Origin: Motiliproteus coralliicola
GTDB taxonomy: Bacteria > Pseudomonadota > Gammaproteobacteria > Pseudomonadales > Balneatricaceae
Assembly: GCF_003345655.1 (NCBI RefSeq)
Contig: NZ_QQOH01000002.1
Span: 620,001-684,000, forward strand
Reading direction: 5' to 3'
Length of the DNA: 64,000 nt
The position numbers and the translations under genes are program-made. Positions 15,841-23,640 of this stretch are shown piece by piece; position 1 is the first letter of the stretch; every line of letters begins with the position of its first letter. The notes beneath the pieces are model-generated. The model saw only the letters and a program-made list of their open reading frames with translations. It did not search any database and was not told the DNA's origin.

Positions 15841-16755
15841 ATGTATTCACCGATTACGCTGGACGCCTTGCGAGCCCTGGACGCGATCGATCGACGGGGC
15901 AGCTTTGCCGCTGCTGCCGATGAACTGCATCGGGTCCCTTCGGCGCTCTCTTACACCATCAGCAAGCTGGAGGAGGACCTCGAACTGGAGCTGTTCGATC
16001 GTCGACGACGTAAGGCGGAGCTGACCCCGGTGGGACGCCTGGTGCTGGAGCAGGGGCGTCGGATTCTGCTGGCCACCGAGGAGCTGACCGCACTGGCCAA
16101 GCAGGCCGCCGGGGGCTGGGAGGTAGAGTTGCGCATCGCGGTGGATAGCGTGTTCGGTTGCGAGGCGATCTACCCATTGGTTGAAGCGTTTCAACGCTTG
16201 CAACCACGCACCGAAGTCCGGTTGATGGAGGAGGTGCTGGCCGGCAGCTGGGATGCGCTGGATTCGGAGCGCTGCGATCTGGTGATCGGCGTCGAGGAGG
16301 AGCCGCCGGGCCAGGGGTTCGCAACCCAGGCCTTGGGACAGGTCGCGTTCGACTTCGTGGTGGCCAGCGATCATCCCCTGGCCTCCATGCCGCAACCGCT
16401 GTCGCTGGCGACCGTGCAGGCCTATCCCACCCTGGTGGTGGCCGACAGCTCCCGTTCGCTACCGGTGAAATCCACCGGGCTGCTGGACGGTCGCTCCCGG
16501 GTGGTCCTGCCGTCGATCGCCGATAAGATCGAAGCCCAGTGTCTGGGCATGGGGGTGGGCTACCTGCCACGACACCGGATTCAGCAGCCGTTGCAGCAGG
16601 GCAGGCTCAAAGTGTTGGAGCTGGAGCAACCACGCTCTCCGCAAACCATGTATCTCGCCTGGCGTAAGAGCAACAAAGGCAAGGGCCTGCACTGGTTTAT
16701 CAAACAGCTCAAAGCAGCCCGGGTCGATCTGCAGCAGGGCCTGCTGCTGAGCTGA
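15841..16755 (+). CDS. LysR-family regulator, YhaJ-like
   Basis: 304 residues. N-terminal HTH (ALDAIDRRGSFAAAADELHRVPSALSYTISKLE, residues about 10-42) and a LysR substrate domain. The HTH sequence with VPSALSYTI and the divergent pirin plus yqjG genes match the E. coli YhaJ setting, where YhaJ responds to quinone-like or nitroaromatic breakdown products. The assignment as the pirin/yqjG regulator rests on divergent position and this parallel. Cassette-like, AT-richer DNA begins soon after its stop. Confidence 0.88.
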   Translation: MYSPITLDALRALDAIDRRGSFAAAADELHRVPSALSYTISKLEEDLELELFDRRRRKAELTPVGRLVLEQGRRILLATEELTALAKQAAGGWEVELRIAVDSVFGCEAIYPLVEAFQRLQPRTEVRLMEEVLAGSWDALDSERCDLVIGVEEEPPGQGFATQALGQVAFDFVVASDHPLASMPQPLSLATVQAYPTLVVADSSRSLPVKSTGLLDGRSRVVLPSIADKIEAQCLGMGVGYLPRHRIQQPLQQGRLKVLELEQPRSPQTMYLAWRKSNKGKGLHWFIKQLKAARVDLQQGLLLS

Positions 16756-17170
16756 GCTGGAAAAACTGCCTGGGGGTTACTGAGTCAGATTCCTAGGCCA
16801 ATGGGATAAACCCTTTCTCGGAATAGGGGTGTTTTCTTTGATGGGAGATTATGAAAGACTGACTCAAGTATCGGTAAGCCAATCGACCGCTCACCGTCGC
16901 GCCGAACGCTCAACTATTCGGCAAAGGACTGCAACAATGGAGACGGATGACATGGGCGCGATCCACCCTGAGGCTCTAGTTTCGACGAGCCAATATTTCC
17001 AAGAGTCAGAAGCATGGACTGGCGTCCAGCTTTGTCACCGGTCAATTGTAACCCTAGATAAAAAGCATTTGTTAAACGAGTAGTTGCGATACTAAGAGCA
17101 AAGCTGGCGGCGTGATAGATGGAGGTCCCGCTAATAATTATTATGAGGACACCGTCTTCATAACCAAACT
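16756..17170. other. junction region leading into cassette array 1, no confident gene
   Basis: About 415 bp between the YhaJ-like gene and the first cassette. A possible 84-codon frame (16829-17083, GTG start) has no ribosome site and no recognisable features, so it is not called. The right end (17150-17180, with GTTAGTTG at 17171) resembles the right boundary of an attC site in front of the lipoprotein gene, but no clear left half is seen. Confidence 0.35.
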
Positions 17171-17184
17171 GTTAGTTGTCTCCT

Positions 17185-17646
17185 ATGCATCGAATAATTC
17201 TACTCATATTGATTTCTGTTTTAGTCATTTCGTGTACTAGAAATGAACAGGGGCTACCTCCTGGCTTGAGAGGTGGAGGGTTCAAAATATCAAATCTCCA
17301 AGAGCACCAATTTGTGTTGGATGGTATGTCTGAATTATCCATTCCATATGAGATTGGTAAAGACGGCATGGTTAATTTCATGCAAAACGACAAAGCTGCA
17401 GTTCTTGGGCTAATCCGAAAGGCTAGGTACGGACAACAATTAAGAAGCAATGTTTTTGAAAGCACTATAGTTTTCGACCAACAGCACTTTGAACTATTAA
17501 AAGCTGCATTTGAGGCTGAGAACATTCCATATAGAGATGAGACACTCCAAGGAGCTAGGCGTGTTGAGTGGGTGCAAACGTATGGCCCTCAAGTAGACTT
17601 AATTATTCAACAGGTTGGCTTTGAGCGTGCCAAAGGTTACAACTAA
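17185..17646 (+). CDS. cassette-encoded lipoprotein, function unknown
   Basis: 153 residues from the ATG at 17185. The N-terminus is a lipoprotein signal: a hydrophobic stretch (IILLILISVLV) ending in a lipobox-like VISC, so Cys16 would be lipidated. The rest is soluble, with no family I recognise. The gene lies directly after a GTTAG boundary and ends at an attC site, so it is a typical single-gene cassette. AT-rich codon use unlike the flanking core genes points to transfer. Confidence 0.7.
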   Translation: MHRIILLILISVLVISCTRNEQGLPPGLRGGGFKISNLQEHQFVLDGMSELSIPYEIGKDGMVNFMQNDKAAVLGLIRKARYGQQLRSNVFESTIVFDQQHFELLKAAFEAENIPYRDETLQGARRVEWVQTYGPQVDLIIQQVGFERAKGYN

Positions 17647-17730
17647 CAAGAGTGTCAAACGGAGCACAAAAAGCTGTGCTTTTTGTTCCCTATGCTGGGG
17701 CTTCGGTGCCCGTTTACATTGGCGTTACAA
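17643..17730 (+). other. attC-like recombination site A
   Basis: Left core TAACAAG at 17644, then GTGTCAAACGG; right part CCGTTTACATTGGCGTTACAA ends at 17730. The left TCAAACGG and right CCGTTTA arms are complementary, with an imperfect central stem, as in VCR/attC folded strands. Confidence 0.75.
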
Positions 17731-17746
17731 GGAATAAGGATGTCCC

Positions 17747-18577
17747 GTGTTTGAAATAGGTAAGGAATACAAACGAAAGACAGAGATACATGGCCCTTAC
17801 GGTGGCCAGGCTCAAGGTGGAATTTCAACACCAAAGAATTTCCCAGTTGTTTTTGTCTTTACGTCTGATGCAGGTGAGCAACACGGATACAAAGACGAAT
17901 ACCGTGAGGACGGTATTTTTTGGTATACCGGCGAAGGCCAAGTCGGCGACATGAAAATGGCTTCTGGAAACAAGGCCATTCTTGAACATTCCAAAAATAA
18001 AAAAACGATTCATGTATTTGAATATACGAAGAAAGCATTTGTCCGATACATAGGCACCGCGGAGTGCTTGGGCTACCACGAAGAAACTCGTCCCGATAGA
18101 GAAGGTAATGACAGAAACGTTTTTGTATTTCATCTAGATATAAACTCGGTTGATACAGCCAACCAGGTTTCAGAGCCTTCGGCCAGCTACGGTTCAAAGA
18201 ACGTTAAAGGCCTAAAAAATAAAAGCCTAAAAGAACTGAGACGGGCTGCGCTGACCAGTAGCCCAATAGGCGCAAGTTCAAAAGCAAAGCGCGAAACCGC
18301 CTACTACCGCTCCCAAGCTTTAAAGTTATATGTAGTAGCACGCTCGAAAGGCCTCTGTGAGGGCTGTGGTTCCGGCGCTCCGTTTCAAACTAACAGCGGT
18401 CCGTTCCTTGAGTGCCATCATGTGCATCGTCTTGCTGATGGCGGGCCTGATCATCCCGAAAACGTAGTAGCACTGTGCCCCAACTGCCATAGGCGTGCAC
18501 ATTTCGCTAAAGATGCTGTCATCTTTAATAATGAACTTAAAAAAATCGCAGTAGAGGCAGAGAAAAATGCCTTGTAA
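17747..18577 (+). CDS. modification-dependent HNH endonuclease (SRA-like domain + HNH), type IV restriction
   Basis: 276 residues from GTG at 17747, with GGAATAAGG 7 bp upstream. Residues about 1-125 resemble the SRA-like recognition domain found in ScoMcrA-type enzymes (GPYGGQAQGGISTP, DEYREDGIFWYTGEGQVGDM, NKAILEH, VFEYT). Residues 204-252 are an HNH zinc-finger nuclease: CEGCG, ECHHVHRLADGG, NVVALCPNCHRRAH. Proteins of this layout cut DNA carrying modified bases and act against phages with modified genomes. A single-gene cassette between attC sites A and B; no methylase partner is present, as expected for type IV. Confidence 0.82.
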   Translation: MFEIGKEYKRKTEIHGPYGGQAQGGISTPKNFPVVFVFTSDAGEQHGYKDEYREDGIFWYTGEGQVGDMKMASGNKAILEHSKNKKTIHVFEYTKKAFVRYIGTAECLGYHEETRPDREGNDRNVFVFHLDINSVDTANQVSEPSASYGSKNVKGLKNKSLKELRRAALTSSPIGASSKAKRETAYYRSQALKLYVVARSKGLCEGCGSGAPFQTNSGPFLECHHVHRLADGGPDHPENVVALCPNCHRRAHFAKDAVIFNNELKKIAVEAEKNAL

Positions 18578-18661
18578 CAAAGCCGTCAACGTTCAGCCCT
18601 GCTTCGAAGGGCTAGGATCTTCGCTGCTACGCAGCTTCGACCCGTTACGGTGGCGTTACAA
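18573..18661 (+). other. attC-like recombination site B
   Basis: Left TGTAACAAAGCCGTCAACG, right CCCGTTACGGTGGCGTTACA. Outer arms TTGTAAC and GTTACAA are exact complements. The HNH stop codon lies inside it, as is common for cassette genes. Confidence 0.8.
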
Positions 18662-18672
18662 GCCATAATCAT

Positions 18673-18933
18673 ATGGAAGTGAAAGTAATCTACACAGGCA
18701 CGATAGTTGTATTACTAGCAGTGTATTTAATTGGGATTATCCTTTGCCTGACAGATGACGCTTCTGGGAAGCGAAAGCAGCTCGCAGCTTCGATTTTGTT
18801 TTGGCCATTCACGCCGGTTATTGAAAACTTCATCAACAGATCTTTAAGTAGTCGTGAAATTCTAGGTCTTGGATTCTTAATCCTAATTACGCTATTAGCA
18901 ACGATCCTGAATTTTATGGGGATTATAAAATGA
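18673..18933 (+). CDS. small cassette-encoded membrane protein
   Basis: 86 residues. Two predicted transmembrane helices (residues about 7-27, TGTIVVLLAVYLIGIILCL, and about 65-83, LGLGFLILITLLATILNF) separated by a basic, Ser-rich loop. No family recognised. ATG at 18673 follows attC site B by 11 bp; a weak ribosome site only. Typical short, AT-rich cassette gene. Confidence 0.6.
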   Translation: MEVKVIYTGTIVVLLAVYLIGIILCLTDDASGKRKQLAASILFWPFTPVIENFINRSLSSREILGLGFLILITLLATILNFMGIIK

Positions 18934-18948
18934 TGTGTAATAAAGCTT

Positions 18949-19037
18949 ATAGCAAGAGTGTTGAACGGATTGCCAAAATCACATTCTTTTGTTCCCTGCT
19001 CGGGCACTCCGAAGCTAGCTTACATTAACGTTATGTG
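18949..19037 (+). other. attC-like recombination site C
   Basis: Left TAGCAAGAGTGTTGAACGG, middle GTTCCCTGCTCGGGC, right TACATTAACGTTATGTGCC. It is clearly related to site A (AACAAGAGTGTCAAACGG, GTTCCCTATGCTGGGGC, TACATTGGCGTTACA), so the two cassettes share an attC family. Confidence 0.75.
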
Positions 19038-19048
19038 CCTTAGTAGCA

Positions 19049-19264
19049 ATGCCTAAGAATACTGTTTCATTAATTATTGGAGTCTTTATGTTGGTAGTGG
19101 CATTAACATCACTTGCCACAGGAGAGACCTTAGGGATTGGGCCTAGTCATTCGTCAAGATATATAACAAATGAAGAAAACCCTATCGAGTTTGTTGCAGT
19201 AATATTAATAAAATTCGCTATCAGCTATTGGCTGCTTAGAGATTTTATTCGACAGGATCCATAA
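19049..19264 (+). CDS. small cassette-encoded membrane protein
   Basis: 71 residues. An N-terminal transmembrane helix (VSLIIGVFMLVVALTSLA) and a second hydrophobic helix near the C-terminus (FVAVILIKFAISYWLL) flank a short polar loop. No family recognised. Start lies 12 bp after attC site C; AT-rich, single-gene cassette. Confidence 0.55.
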   Translation: MPKNTVSLIIGVFMLVVALTSLATGETLGIGPSHSSRYITNEENPIEFVAVILIKFAISYWLLRDFIRQDP

Positions 19265-19347
19265 ACCTCAATGAAAGATGTTTCAGCACATAGCAAGTGA
19301 CTATGGCCTTCTATCAATCTATTAAGCCTCACTAACCAGTATGGTGG

Positions 19348-19554
19348 TTATTGGGCCAAATCCTTAAGCCGCCCCGACCACTGTTGGTTGTGTTGCTCAG
19401 GGGTACAGGCTCCGGCCAGCAACTCCAGGGTGGACGCCGGCCGTGGTGCGGGTAGTGTACGGTCGCAGAAATCCAGCACGACGACATCATCGAACAGCGA
19501 CGTGGCCAGTTTCACCTGACCAATACAATATATGCAGTGTTGGCCCCATGGATT
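19348..19554 (-). pseudogene. decayed C-terminal fragment of an M48-type peptidase gene
   Basis: Reading leftward, the frame from about 19540 to the TAA at 19348 gives ...STLELLAGACTPEQHNQQ-WSGRLKDLAQ, nearly the same as the C-terminus of the complete M48 protein at 48145-49179 (ATPELLSGACTPEQHNQQ-WLERFKDLAQ). Further upstream the similarity fades to LDFCDRTLP against PDFRSFLRE, then is lost. There is no start codon or catalytic region, so it is a remnant. It lies between cassette array 1 and the XRE-cupin gene, whose stop it nearly meets. Confidence 0.7.
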
Positions 19555-20191
19555 AGTTTAATGAAGCCACCCAGAGAACTTCGGCGTCATCTTCACTAAC
19601 GCTGACCAGCGCGTGTCCCATGGAGCTATCGAAATAACTGCTGTCTCCAGCCTCCAGTCTGACCGGTTCATAGTGCTCACAATGCAATTCGACGGCACCG
19701 CTGAGAACCAGTAAGAACTCTTCACCATCGTGCCTGACCCAGTCTTTGAAGGAATCGATTGAGCGGGCGTGGATGGTGCTGGTGAAGGGTAACAATTTCT
19801 TCTGTTTGATCTCATGTGCCAGTAGGCGATGTGCGTACGATGGGGTTTGATGAAGCGGCCCTTCGGCTTTTCTTGTTAAGGACCGTCGGCTCAACTGTAA
19901 GTCGGGCTTCAACGAGGATGTGAGCTGCGACCAAGTGACTTCCAACGCTTGTAGCAAGGTCTGTAATAGCTGGAAGCTTGGGGACAGGCGGTTGTTTTCA
20001 ATTTTGGAAAGCGTCGACTCCGAAAGGCCGCTTTTCTGGCTTAGCGCTTTGAGGGTGAGGTTTTTTACTTGTCTGATGCGCTTTATTTGTGGGCCCAGCC
20101 GCTCACTCTCGATGGTCGCCAGGTAATCAGGATGCTTTCGCTGATGGGTGGCGACCAGGTTGGATGTGGCTTCTAAACTGTGCGCGTTCAT
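19553..20191 (-). CDS. XRE-family regulator with cupin domain, next to the bhc operon
   Basis: 212 residues. An N-terminal extension of about 30 residues, an XRE HTH (residues about 33-87; LTLKALSQKSGLSESTLSKIENNRLSPSF) and a C-terminal cupin (about 135-208; HDGEEFLLVLSGAVELHCEHYEPVRLEAGDSSYFDS). It reads in the same direction as bhcABCD, 118 bp after bhcD. In Paracoccus the cycle is controlled by an IclR-type protein, BhcR; no IclR gene is present here, so this protein may take that role or regulate part of the operon. That is inferred from position only. Confidence 0.82.
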   Translation of the reverse strand: MNAHSLEATSNLVATHQRKHPDYLATIESERLGPQIKRIRQVKNLTLKALSQKSGLSESTLSKIENNRLSPSFQLLQTLLQALEVTWSQLTSSLKPDLQLSRRSLTRKAEGPLHQTPSYAHRLLAHEIKQKKLLPFTSTIHARSIDSFKDWVRHDGEEFLLVLSGAVELHCEHYEPVRLEAGDSSYFDSSMGHALVSVSEDDAEVLWVASLN

Positions 20192-20309
20192 AGCATCCCC
20201 GCGGATTTAGTGAATGATCAAATGAGGGCTGTCGGTTGCGGTGTGTTGATGGAGGAAATACACAGCCCGTTGCTCGGTGAAAGAGCGCAGGGCTGTGCCG
20301 AGGGCTGGG

Positions 20310-21329
20310 TTATAGCTGAATCCAGCTGGCCTGATCTTTTTCGATAGCAAGCTTTGCCGCTGTCGAGGCGACCGCTAAGTCCTGCAGACCGACGCCGGTA
20401 CCATCGAACAGGGTGATCTCGTCATCCGATGTACGACCGGGATGAGCCGCGTTGATTACTTGCCCTATCGGCGTGATCTGTTCCGCTGTGAGCTTGCTTT
20501 CGGCCACGGCATGCTGGGCTTCTCCGATGCTGATCGACTGGGCAACTTCGTCGGTGAAGACGGTGGCGGCGGCCAGTAGTTCAGGGTCGACTTCCTGTTT
20601 GCCCTTGGTGTCGGTGCCCATGCAGGCGATGTGGGTGCCGGGCTTGATCCAGTCACGCATTAGCAGGGGCTCGAACGCCGAGGTGATGGTGATGATCACA
20701 TCGGCTTGGGCTCCCAGTTGTTGGCGATCTACCGCTTCAAATGGGAGTCCTAGCTCATTACAAACCGCTTCCAGCTTGGGTAGGTACTCCGGGTGAGGGT
20801 TCCAGGCGATAACGCGCTCAAATTGCCGCTGTTCAACGGCGGCTCGTAATTGGAACGTTGACTGGTGGCCGGCGCCTACCATTCCCAGTACCTTGGCATC
20901 AGGGCGTGCCAGGTGGGCAATCGATACGGCTGATGAGGCCGCCGTGCGTACTGCGGTCAGGTAGTTGCCGCCGACGATGGCCTTGGCCTGGCCGGTATCC
21001 GGGTCGAACAGCATGACGGTCGATTGATGGTTGGTTAGTCCGCGGCTGGTGTTATCAGGCCAGTAGCCTCCAGACTTCAGCCCCAGTGCCATACCGGCCC
21101 GGTCGAAGCCGGATTTGAACCCGTACAGTGCATTGGCATGACCAATCGCTTCACGTACCACCGGGAAGTTGTAGGCATCGCCACTGGCCATGGCGGCAAA
21201 GACATTTTCGATGGCGCTAAAGGCGTCAGCGCGGCCAACGACGGCTTCGCAGACGGCTTCTGAGACGATGGCGATACCTTGCTTGGCAGCGATGCCGTTG
21301 CTTAGGGTGGGTGTCATATGGGTACCCAT
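20310..21329 (-). CDS. bhcD: iminosuccinate reductase BhcD (ornithine cyclodeaminase family)
   Basis: 339 residues, ornithine cyclodeaminase/mu-crystallin fold. In the beta-hydroxyaspartate cycle BhcD reduces iminosuccinate to L-aspartate with NADH, regenerating the amino donor. Visible: substrate-region KSGGYWPDN, the Rossmann motif VLGMVGAGHQSTFQL (residues about 145-160), and the conserved DVIITITSA and HIACMGTDTKGKQEVD. ATG at 21329 has AGGAG 7 bp upstream. The order bhcA-B-C-D matches the described operon, which makes the specific name safer than the broad family name. Confidence 0.9.
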   Translation of the reverse strand: MGTHMTPTLSNGIAAKQGIAIVSEAVCEAVVGRADAFSAIENVFAAMASGDAYNFPVVREAIGHANALYGFKSGFDRAGMALGLKSGGYWPDNTSRGLTNHQSTVMLFDPDTGQAKAIVGGNYLTAVRTAASSAVSIAHLARPDAKVLGMVGAGHQSTFQLRAAVEQRQFERVIAWNPHPEYLPKLEAVCNELGLPFEAVDRQQLGAQADVIITITSAFEPLLMRDWIKPGTHIACMGTDTKGKQEVDPELLAAATVFTDEVAQSISIGEAQHAVAESKLTAEQITPIGQVINAAHPGRTSDDEITLFDGTGVGLQDLAVASTAAKLAIEKDQASWIQL

Positions 21330-21415
21330 TAAGAGCTCCTCTTAATAAGAAGGCCAGCCCAAGCGACCGATTAAGGCCGGCGAGGGCTGGGGGGAGAAAC
21401 AGAAAGACGCTGGGC

Positions 21416-22585
21416 TTAGAACGCTTTTCCGCGTGCGGAGACGGGCCACAAAGACTCGACTTTGCCGTTGCGCACACCGACATACCAGTCGTGAACGTTG
21501 CAGGTCGGGTCGCAGTGCCCGGGTACCAGCTTGAGCTTATCGTTGATCTTCAAAGCCCCCTGAGGATCGGAGATAACACCGTGTTCGTCGGAGCATTTGA
21601 TGTACTCGACGTCGTCACGGCCGAAGATGAACGGCAGGCCGCTATCGACCGACTGGGCCTTCAAGCCGGCATCGCAGATCGCTTTATCGGTCTTGGTGTG
21701 ACTCATGACGGTGGTCAGGATGAACAAGGCGTTTTCCCATTCGCCTTGGTCGATACGCTTGCCGTCCTTGTCCAGGATGCGACCGTAATCGGCGTCCATA
21801 AAGGCGTAGGATCCGCACTGAAGTTCGTTGTAGACCCCTGAGTTACTTTCAAAGTAGTAGGAACCGGTGCCGCCGCCGGATACCAGTTCCGGCTTAAGGC
21901 CGACCTCGGTCAGGGCATCGGCCGCCTCTTTAACCATGGCGATGGCGATATCCAGTTTGGCCTGGCGCTCTTCATAGCTGTCCAAGTGCTGCATGGCGCC
22001 CTGGTAGGCCTGGATACCGGTGAATTTGAGGTTGGCGGCGGCGTCGATCGCCTGGGCAATCGTCACCACATCGGCGGTGCTGTTGACGCCGCAACGGCCG
22101 GCGCCGCAGTCAATTTCGACAAAACACTCAAGTTCGGTACCCTGTTGCTGGGCGGCAGCTGACAGCTCGGCGACATTGGCGAGTTCGTCAACGCAGACGA
22201 TAATCCGGGAGCCCAGCTTGGGGAGTTTGGCCAGGCGCTCGAGTTTCAGTGGGTCGCGTACCTGGTTCGATACCAGCACATCTTTGATTCCGCCGCGAAC
22301 AAATACCTCGGCTTCGGAAACTTTCTGGCAGCAGACGCCGATTGAACCGCCGAGGCGCTCTTGCAACTTGGCGACATCGACTGATTTATGCATCTTGCCG
22401 TGAACTCGGTGGCGCATGCCGTGAGCCTTGGCGTAATCGCCCATCTTCTTGATGTTGCGCTCCAGCGCATCCAGGTCGAGCACCAGACAAGGGGTTTGAA
22501 TATCGGCTTCATCCATGCCGATCGCCGCGGGAATGTCGTAACCAACCTCTAGATTTTGGTTTTCCAGATCGGTTTTCGCGTTCAT
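21416..22585 (-). CDS. bhcC: beta-hydroxyaspartate aldolase BhcC (D-threonine aldolase-like)
   Basis: 389 residues from ATG 22585, which has GGAG 7 bp upstream; the open frame begins 30 bp earlier but without a site. PLP alanine-racemase-fold enzyme with a C-terminal metal-binding domain (DSD1/D-threonine aldolase family). BhcC condenses glycine and glyoxylate to (2R,3S)-beta-hydroxyaspartate. The PLP lysine is in RVHGKMHKSVDVAK near residue 60; C-terminal metal ligands are in VPGHCDPTCNVHDW. A hairpin (CCAGCCC at 21354-21360 with GGGCTGG at 21384-21390) lies in the gap before bhcD. Confidence 0.9.
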   Translation of the reverse strand: MNAKTDLENQNLEVGYDIPAAIGMDEADIQTPCLVLDLDALERNIKKMGDYAKAHGMRHRVHGKMHKSVDVAKLQERLGGSIGVCCQKVSEAEVFVRGGIKDVLVSNQVRDPLKLERLAKLPKLGSRIIVCVDELANVAELSAAAQQQGTELECFVEIDCGAGRCGVNSTADVVTIAQAIDAAANLKFTGIQAYQGAMQHLDSYEERQAKLDIAIAMVKEAADALTEVGLKPELVSGGGTGSYYFESNSGVYNELQCGSYAFMDADYGRILDKDGKRIDQGEWENALFILTTVMSHTKTDKAICDAGLKAQSVDSGLPFIFGRDDVEYIKCSDEHGVISDPQGALKINDKLKLVPGHCDPTCNVHDWYVGVRNGKVESLWPVSARGKAF

Positions 22586-22646
22586 TGTTATTCTCCAAAC
22601 AGGGTTATTCAGCACGTGGGTCAGGGGGTAAAACCACGCGGTCGAT

Positions 22647-23621
22647 TCAGTTGTTCATCCAGGGCAGAGCATCCAGGTCGACATTGCCGCCGGTGATGAT
22701 GATCCCGACTCGCTTGCCTTTGAACAGCTCGGGGTTTTTCAGGATGGTCGCTAGAGGAACCGCGCTGCTGGGCTCCATGACAATCTTCATCCGCTTCCAG
22801 ATCAGCTTCATGGCATCGACAATTTCCTCCTCGGTGGCGGTCAGAATGTCGGTGACGTGGTTGCTGACGAAGTGCCAGGTCAGATCCTTAAGGGGAACCT
22901 TGAGGCCATCGGCAACGGTGTCGGGTGCGTCGTCGGCGATGATGTGGCCGGCCTTGAACGAGCGGGCCGCATCGTCGGCGTTGAGGGGTTCCGCGGCGTA
23001 GATCTTGATTTGTGGCGCGATATTGGACAGCGTCAGGCAGGTGCCGGAGATCATCCCACCACCACCGATCGGTGCCACGACCGCATCCAGGTTATCGACC
23101 TGGCTGACCAGCTCCTTGGAGCAGGTGCCTTGGCCGGCGATAACCCGTGGGTCGTTGTAAGGGTGAACGAACTCGGCCCCGGACTCGGCCACCACTTCGG
23201 CAAAGGTGGCTTCGCGTGAGCTGGTTGAGGGCTCGCATTCGACGATGCTGCCTCCGTAGCCTATTACCGCGTCTTTCTTGGCCTGCGGCGCGGTGCGAGG
23301 CATTACCACCGTGACGGGAATGCCTCGTTGGCCTGCTGCGTAGGACAACGAGAGTGCGTGGTTACCGGAGGAGTGGGTGGCAACCCCAATCTGGGCGGTC
23401 TTTTCATCCAACCCGAAGACTGCATTACAGGCCCCGCGTACTTTGAAGGCACCGGCCTTTTGAAAGTTTTCGCATTTAAAGAACAGCTCGGCTCCGGTCA
23501 GTTCGTTAAGAAAACGCGAGGTCAGTACCGGCGTTTGGTGGATGTAGGGTTTTATCCGTTCATGGGCCGCCAGGACATCGTCGTAGGTCGGTATATTCAA
23601 GTTGTTATCTGACTCGTTCAT
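22647..23621 (-). CDS. bhcB: beta-hydroxyaspartate dehydratase BhcB (threonine/serine dehydratase fold)
   Basis: 324 residues from ATG 23621 (MNESDNNLNIPTYDDV); an earlier in-frame ATG at 23735 would overlap bhcA by 95 bp and is not favoured. Fold-type II PLP enzyme: PLP lysine in KAGAFKVRGA (near residue 52), SSGNHALS, and the phosphate loop APIGGGGMISG. BhcB dehydrates beta-hydroxyaspartate to iminosuccinate. Related to serine racemase and threonine dehydratase; the operon position gives the specific role. The gap to bhcA is 19 bp. Confidence 0.9.
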   Translation of the reverse strand: MNESDNNLNIPTYDDVLAAHERIKPYIHQTPVLTSRFLNELTGAELFFKCENFQKAGAFKVRGACNAVFGLDEKTAQIGVATHSSGNHALSLSYAAGQRGIPVTVVMPRTAPQAKKDAVIGYGGSIVECEPSTSSREATFAEVVAESGAEFVHPYNDPRVIAGQGTCSKELVSQVDNLDAVVAPIGGGGMISGTCLTLSNIAPQIKIYAAEPLNADDAARSFKAGHIIADDAPDTVADGLKVPLKDLTWHFVSNHVTDILTATEEEIVDAMKLIWKRMKIVMEPSSAVPLATILKNPELFKGKRVGIIITGGNVDLDALPWMNN

Positions 23622-23640
23622 GATTGCGATCCTGGCCTGA

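Larger units (their letters stand above)
17171..19320. mobile_element. integron-type gene-cassette array 1 (no integrase)
   Basis: Four small same-strand genes, AT-richer than their surroundings, are each followed by an attC-like palindrome with TAACAA or TAGCAA on the left and CGTTA on the right (17643-17730, 18573-18661, 18949-19037, and a half site near 19289). Stops lie in or just before attC sites and starts lie close after them, the cassette layout. No intI gene, attI or cassette promoter is visible, so by the usual term this is a CALIN (attC cluster lacking an integrase). Confidence 0.75.

Noticed and set aside
16829-17083. 84-codon open frame after the YhaJ-like gene
   Set aside because: GTG start without a ribosome site, unorganised composition, no recognisable features; cannot be separated from chance.
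17171-19320. Integron integrase gene near array 1
   Set aside because: No tyrosine-recombinase-like protein is encoded on either strand here or elsewhere in the window, so a full integron is not called.
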